Positions 5,630 to 7,755 of a stretch of DNA of 7,755 nt are shown in pieces (position 1 is the stretch's first letter; each line of letters starts with the position of its first letter). Source of the stretch: Holophagales bacterium. Its GTDB lineage: Bacteria > Acidobacteriota > Holophagae > Holophagales > Holophagaceae. The translations under genes were made by a program, and so were the position numbers. The notes below the pieces were generated by a model. It was not told the DNA's origin and ran no database searches. It was given only the letters and a program-made list of their open reading frames with translations. Location: positions 1 to 7,755 of the forward strand of contig JAITCJ010000046.1 of assembly GCA_031283145.1 (NCBI GenBank), given 5' to 3'.

Positions 5630-5657
5630 ATTATAGCGGTTTCATATCATTTCCCAA
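5630..5657 (-). promoter_or_regulatory. Candidate promoter for tadA
   Basis: On the minus strand TTGGGA (5657-5652) and a perfect TATAAT (5635-5630) are 16 bases apart. Transcription would start about 7 bases after the -10 box, practically at the ATG (5621). That fits the absence of a Shine-Dalgarno sequence. The -35 box matches only 4 of 6 and overlaps the end of the upstream gene. Confidence 0.3.
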
Positions 5658-7755
5658 TACCGGGAATATTTTTGGGTTTAAGTTCAGGTATTGGATTTTT
5701 GCTCAGTTTTTCCTGAAGCAGTTTGATGGCTGTTTCCAATTGCTTATCTTTGCCGTTAAAAGTTTCTACAGGGAGGTTGACGACTTCAACATCGGGGACG
5801 ACGCCCACGCCTTCGATTAACCATGAGCCGTCCTTTGCCGAAAACTGAGGCCATTCCGCGACACGAATCATTCCGCCGTCAACCAGACCGTTTGAATCCG
5901 TGAGCCACGCGCCCGCTCCCGAAGTGCGTCTGCCTACAAGGGGGGCGAGACCCAACTGTTTAATGCCTTCGGCAAAAGTTTCGCCGTCTGAGTAGGTATA
6001 TTCATCAATTAACACTACCAGGTGTCCGCGGAATGTCTGCTGCATATTAGTCCCGCGGTACTGGCCGTCAGAGGTTGTCCAGAAAGCCCAGGCCCTGCGC
6101 AGGAGCTTCTCTATTACCCAACTGTCAATATTGCCGCCATTATTGCGGCGCACGTCAATAATCAGGCCGTCTCTGTCAATATTGGCGTAGAACTCACGGG
6201 CAAAGGTGTTTATGTCACTGCCCCCCATCGCTCTCAAGTGCAAGTAGCCAAAGCGTCCGCCGCTTGCCTTTTCCACTTGGGCGCGGTTGCTCTCTTCCCA
6301 ATCCGTATAGCGCAGACTGGCGTTTTGCACAGAGTTGACCGGCGTTGCTATGACAGGTTTCATTTCTGACTGACCTCTGCGCAGACCAAGCAGGGTTTGC
6401 TGCCCGTAGCAATTATTCAAAAGATCGGATATGTCCCTGACATCCAAGACCGAGCGGCCATTAATGGAAGTTATAACATCCCCCTCTCTTACATCCATGC
6501 CTGGCTTTGCCAAAGGCGCGGCTTCTGAGGGCAGTTCGTTCTCCGTGCGGTATATGTGGTCTATTCTGTATCCGTCCGGAGTTCGGCTCAGTATCGCCCC
6601 CAGGTAAGATTGAGTCCATGTGTCGGGAATACGCCGTTGATCGCCGGCGCGGACTTGGGAGTGCATCGCGCCCAATTCACCCATCATTTGAGCCAGGAGA
6701 TCATTCAGTTCATTCCTGTCTGTAACGCGGCTCAACAGCGGCTCGTATTTCGCTTTCATGGCTTCCCAGTTGACGCCGCGCAGTTTGGAATCATAAAAAC
6801 GATTGCGGTGCATACGCCATGCGTCATAGAACATCTGCCGCCATTCAGACTTGGGGTCTGCGGTTATGTTCCAATCGCCTGTCCTGACGGCAAATTTTGA
6901 AAGGTCAGGCGGGGCTTTGGCGCTGGCGTTCAGGATGTAGAACTCCATCCCCTGACCAGCTCGACGGGCGAGCAGGATTTTTTTGCCGTCCGAAGATAGG
7001 TAGTAAGAGGCCATATCCGTGGAATGGACTTCCGCTCTGGGATCGTTATTATTTATTTCCAGTGTTTTCAAAGACACGCTGCGTCCGTCCCTATCCTGAA
7101 AATATAGCCTTTGCGCGTCAGCATTTAGATTTTGATAGTTGCCGGGGGAAAGGGGAACTTCATAAATACGATCAGCCAAACCAGTCCATTGAATCGTTGG
7201 CAATTTGGTATCCCTGGCTTCCCTTGTGTCTCTGCCGCCGCTGCCGATGTTACTGCTGTTGCTTTGCCGAGGTTCCGGCGGTACTGCCGCGTCAAGTTCG
7301 GTATTTGGCTGGAATGGGAAGCGCAGTCCATCCTGGAGAGCGATAGCGTAAATCTTGGTACGGCGGTCAAAATACGGCCCCATGTTGCGATCGCCCCAAG
7401 GAGAGCCGTTGACCACCTGGAAGTGGCGGTTGGACAAGAAGTACATCCAGCGGCCGTCAGGTGAAAACGCCGGTGAAAAAGATTCATATTTATCGCTGGT
7501 TATTTGGGCGCGCTGTTTTGTTTCCAGTGAATAGAGCAGGATTTGATTTGACCTCAGATTTGAGTTTGGACGCTGAATGGCAATGGTTTTACTGTCACCG
7601 CTCCACACAACCGAGGGCCAGGCTGCGTAATAGTTTGAGTCAATTAATTGATTTTCCTTTGTCGCCGGATTCAAAAGCCACAGATTCCCGCCGCGGTCTG
7701 TGTGGGCTATGTACATGCCGTCGGGCGAGGGGTACATCCCGACACGATCTAATCC
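5647..7755 (-). CDS. Tricorn-like S41 family protease, C-terminal part (5' end outside window)
   Basis: The frame is open to the window edge (residues GLDRVG precede the first in-window Met at 7737), so the true start lies to the right. Numbering from that Met, WD40-like/PD40 beta-propeller blades (SPDG repeats at 4-7 and 92-95) run to about 280. A low-complexity linker (about 150-178, Ser/Asn/Gly/Arg-rich) interrupts them. A tricorn C1-type helical domain (about 298-365) follows, then a PDZ domain (about 375-465) and the S41 peptidase core (about 490-655). Likely catalytic residues are H359 in GELGAMH, S583-D584 in TYSDGE and E642 in IEGVGVVPD. Tricorn-like proteases cleave peptides into short fragments. 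Full bacterial homologues are near 1,070 residues, so roughly a third is missing. Localization cannot be judged without the N-terminus. It lies directly upstream of tadA. Confidence 0.93.
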   Translation of the reverse strand, partial: GLDRVGMYPSPDGMYIAHTDRGGNLWLLNPATKENQLIDSNYYAAWPSVVWSGDSKTIAIQRPNSNLRSNQILLYSLETKQRAQITSDKYESFSPAFSPDGRWMYFLSNRHFQVVNGSPWGDRNMGPYFDRRTKIYAIALQDGLRFPFQPNTELDAAVPPEPRQSNSSNIGSGGRDTREARDTKLPTIQWTGLADRIYEVPLSPGNYQNLNADAQRLYFQDRDGRSVSLKTLEINNNDPRAEVHSTDMASYYLSSDGKKILLARRAGQGMEFYILNASAKAPPDLSKFAVRTGDWNITADPKSEWRQMFYDAWRMHRNRFYDSKLRGVNWEAMKAKYEPLLSRVTDRNELNDLLAQMMGELGAMHSQVRAGDQRRIPDTWTQSYLGAILSRTPDGYRIDHIYRTENELPSEAAPLAKPGMDVREGDVITSINGRSVLDVRDISDLLNNCYGQQTLLGLRRGQSEMKPVIATPVNSVQNASLRYTDWEESNRAQVEKASGGRFGYLHLRAMGGSDINTFAREFYANIDRDGLIIDVRRNNGGNIDSWVIEKLLRRAWAFWTTSDGQYRGTNMQQTFRGHLVVLIDEYTYSDGETFAEGIKQLGLAPLVGRRTSGAGAWLTDSNGLVDGGMIRVAEWPQFSAKDGSWLIEGVGVVPDVEVVNLPVETFNGKDKQLETAIKLLQEKLSKNPIPELKPKNIPGIGK

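Noticed and set aside
1..7755. New defence or multi-gene accessory system
   Set aside because: All intact genes belong to housekeeping or common families, and their grouping shows no shared accessory function. Only the repeat architecture is unusual.

Overview
The window reads as an ordinary stretch of bacterial chromosome, probably from a Gram-negative or other didermal lineage. It holds compact housekeeping genes with Shine-Dalgarno sequences, a putative exported DUF2891 protein and a large tricorn-like S41 peptidase. Base composition is moderate. The set of tricorn-like protease, DUF2891 protein and MetRS carrying a fused tRNA-binding domain would fit Acidobacteriota or a similar phylum, but I cannot fix the taxon from this sequence.

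Layout from left to right: (1) 1-290 is a repeat-rich intergenic stretch. It holds a 46-bp repeat unit, a solo element end, a perfect palindrome and a complete 161-bp MITE-like element. (2) 272-3385 on the minus strand is a tight operon, transcribed metG, then a small SRPBCC/START-like protein, then exodeoxyribonuclease III (xth). The first pair overlaps by 4 bp (GTGA) and the second pair is 10 bp apart. (3) 3386-3532 is a divergent intergenic region with candidate promoters. (4) 3533-4609 on the plus strand encodes a DUF2891 protein with a likely signal peptide. (5) 4610-5165 holds no gene. It is a mosaic of a second 162-bp copy of the MITE-like element, a 101-bp and a 155-bp element ending in ATACCA inverted repeats with strong hairpins, and a second copy of the 46-bp unit. 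(6) 5166-5621 on the minus strand is tadA (tRNA adenosine deaminase). (7) 5647-7755 on the minus strand is the C-terminal two thirds of a tricorn-like S41 protease; its start lies beyond the right edge.

Functionally, metG and tadA serve translation (Met-tRNA charging and anticodon wobble editing), xth serves base-excision repair, and the S41 protein is a predicted peptide-degrading protease. I see no defence system, CRISPR array, prophage or new multi-gene system. The least ordinary content is the repeat landscape. Two related composite repeat regions in inverted orientation flank the xth-metG-DUF2891 block, and one mobile-element end supplies the last five codons and the stop codon of xth.
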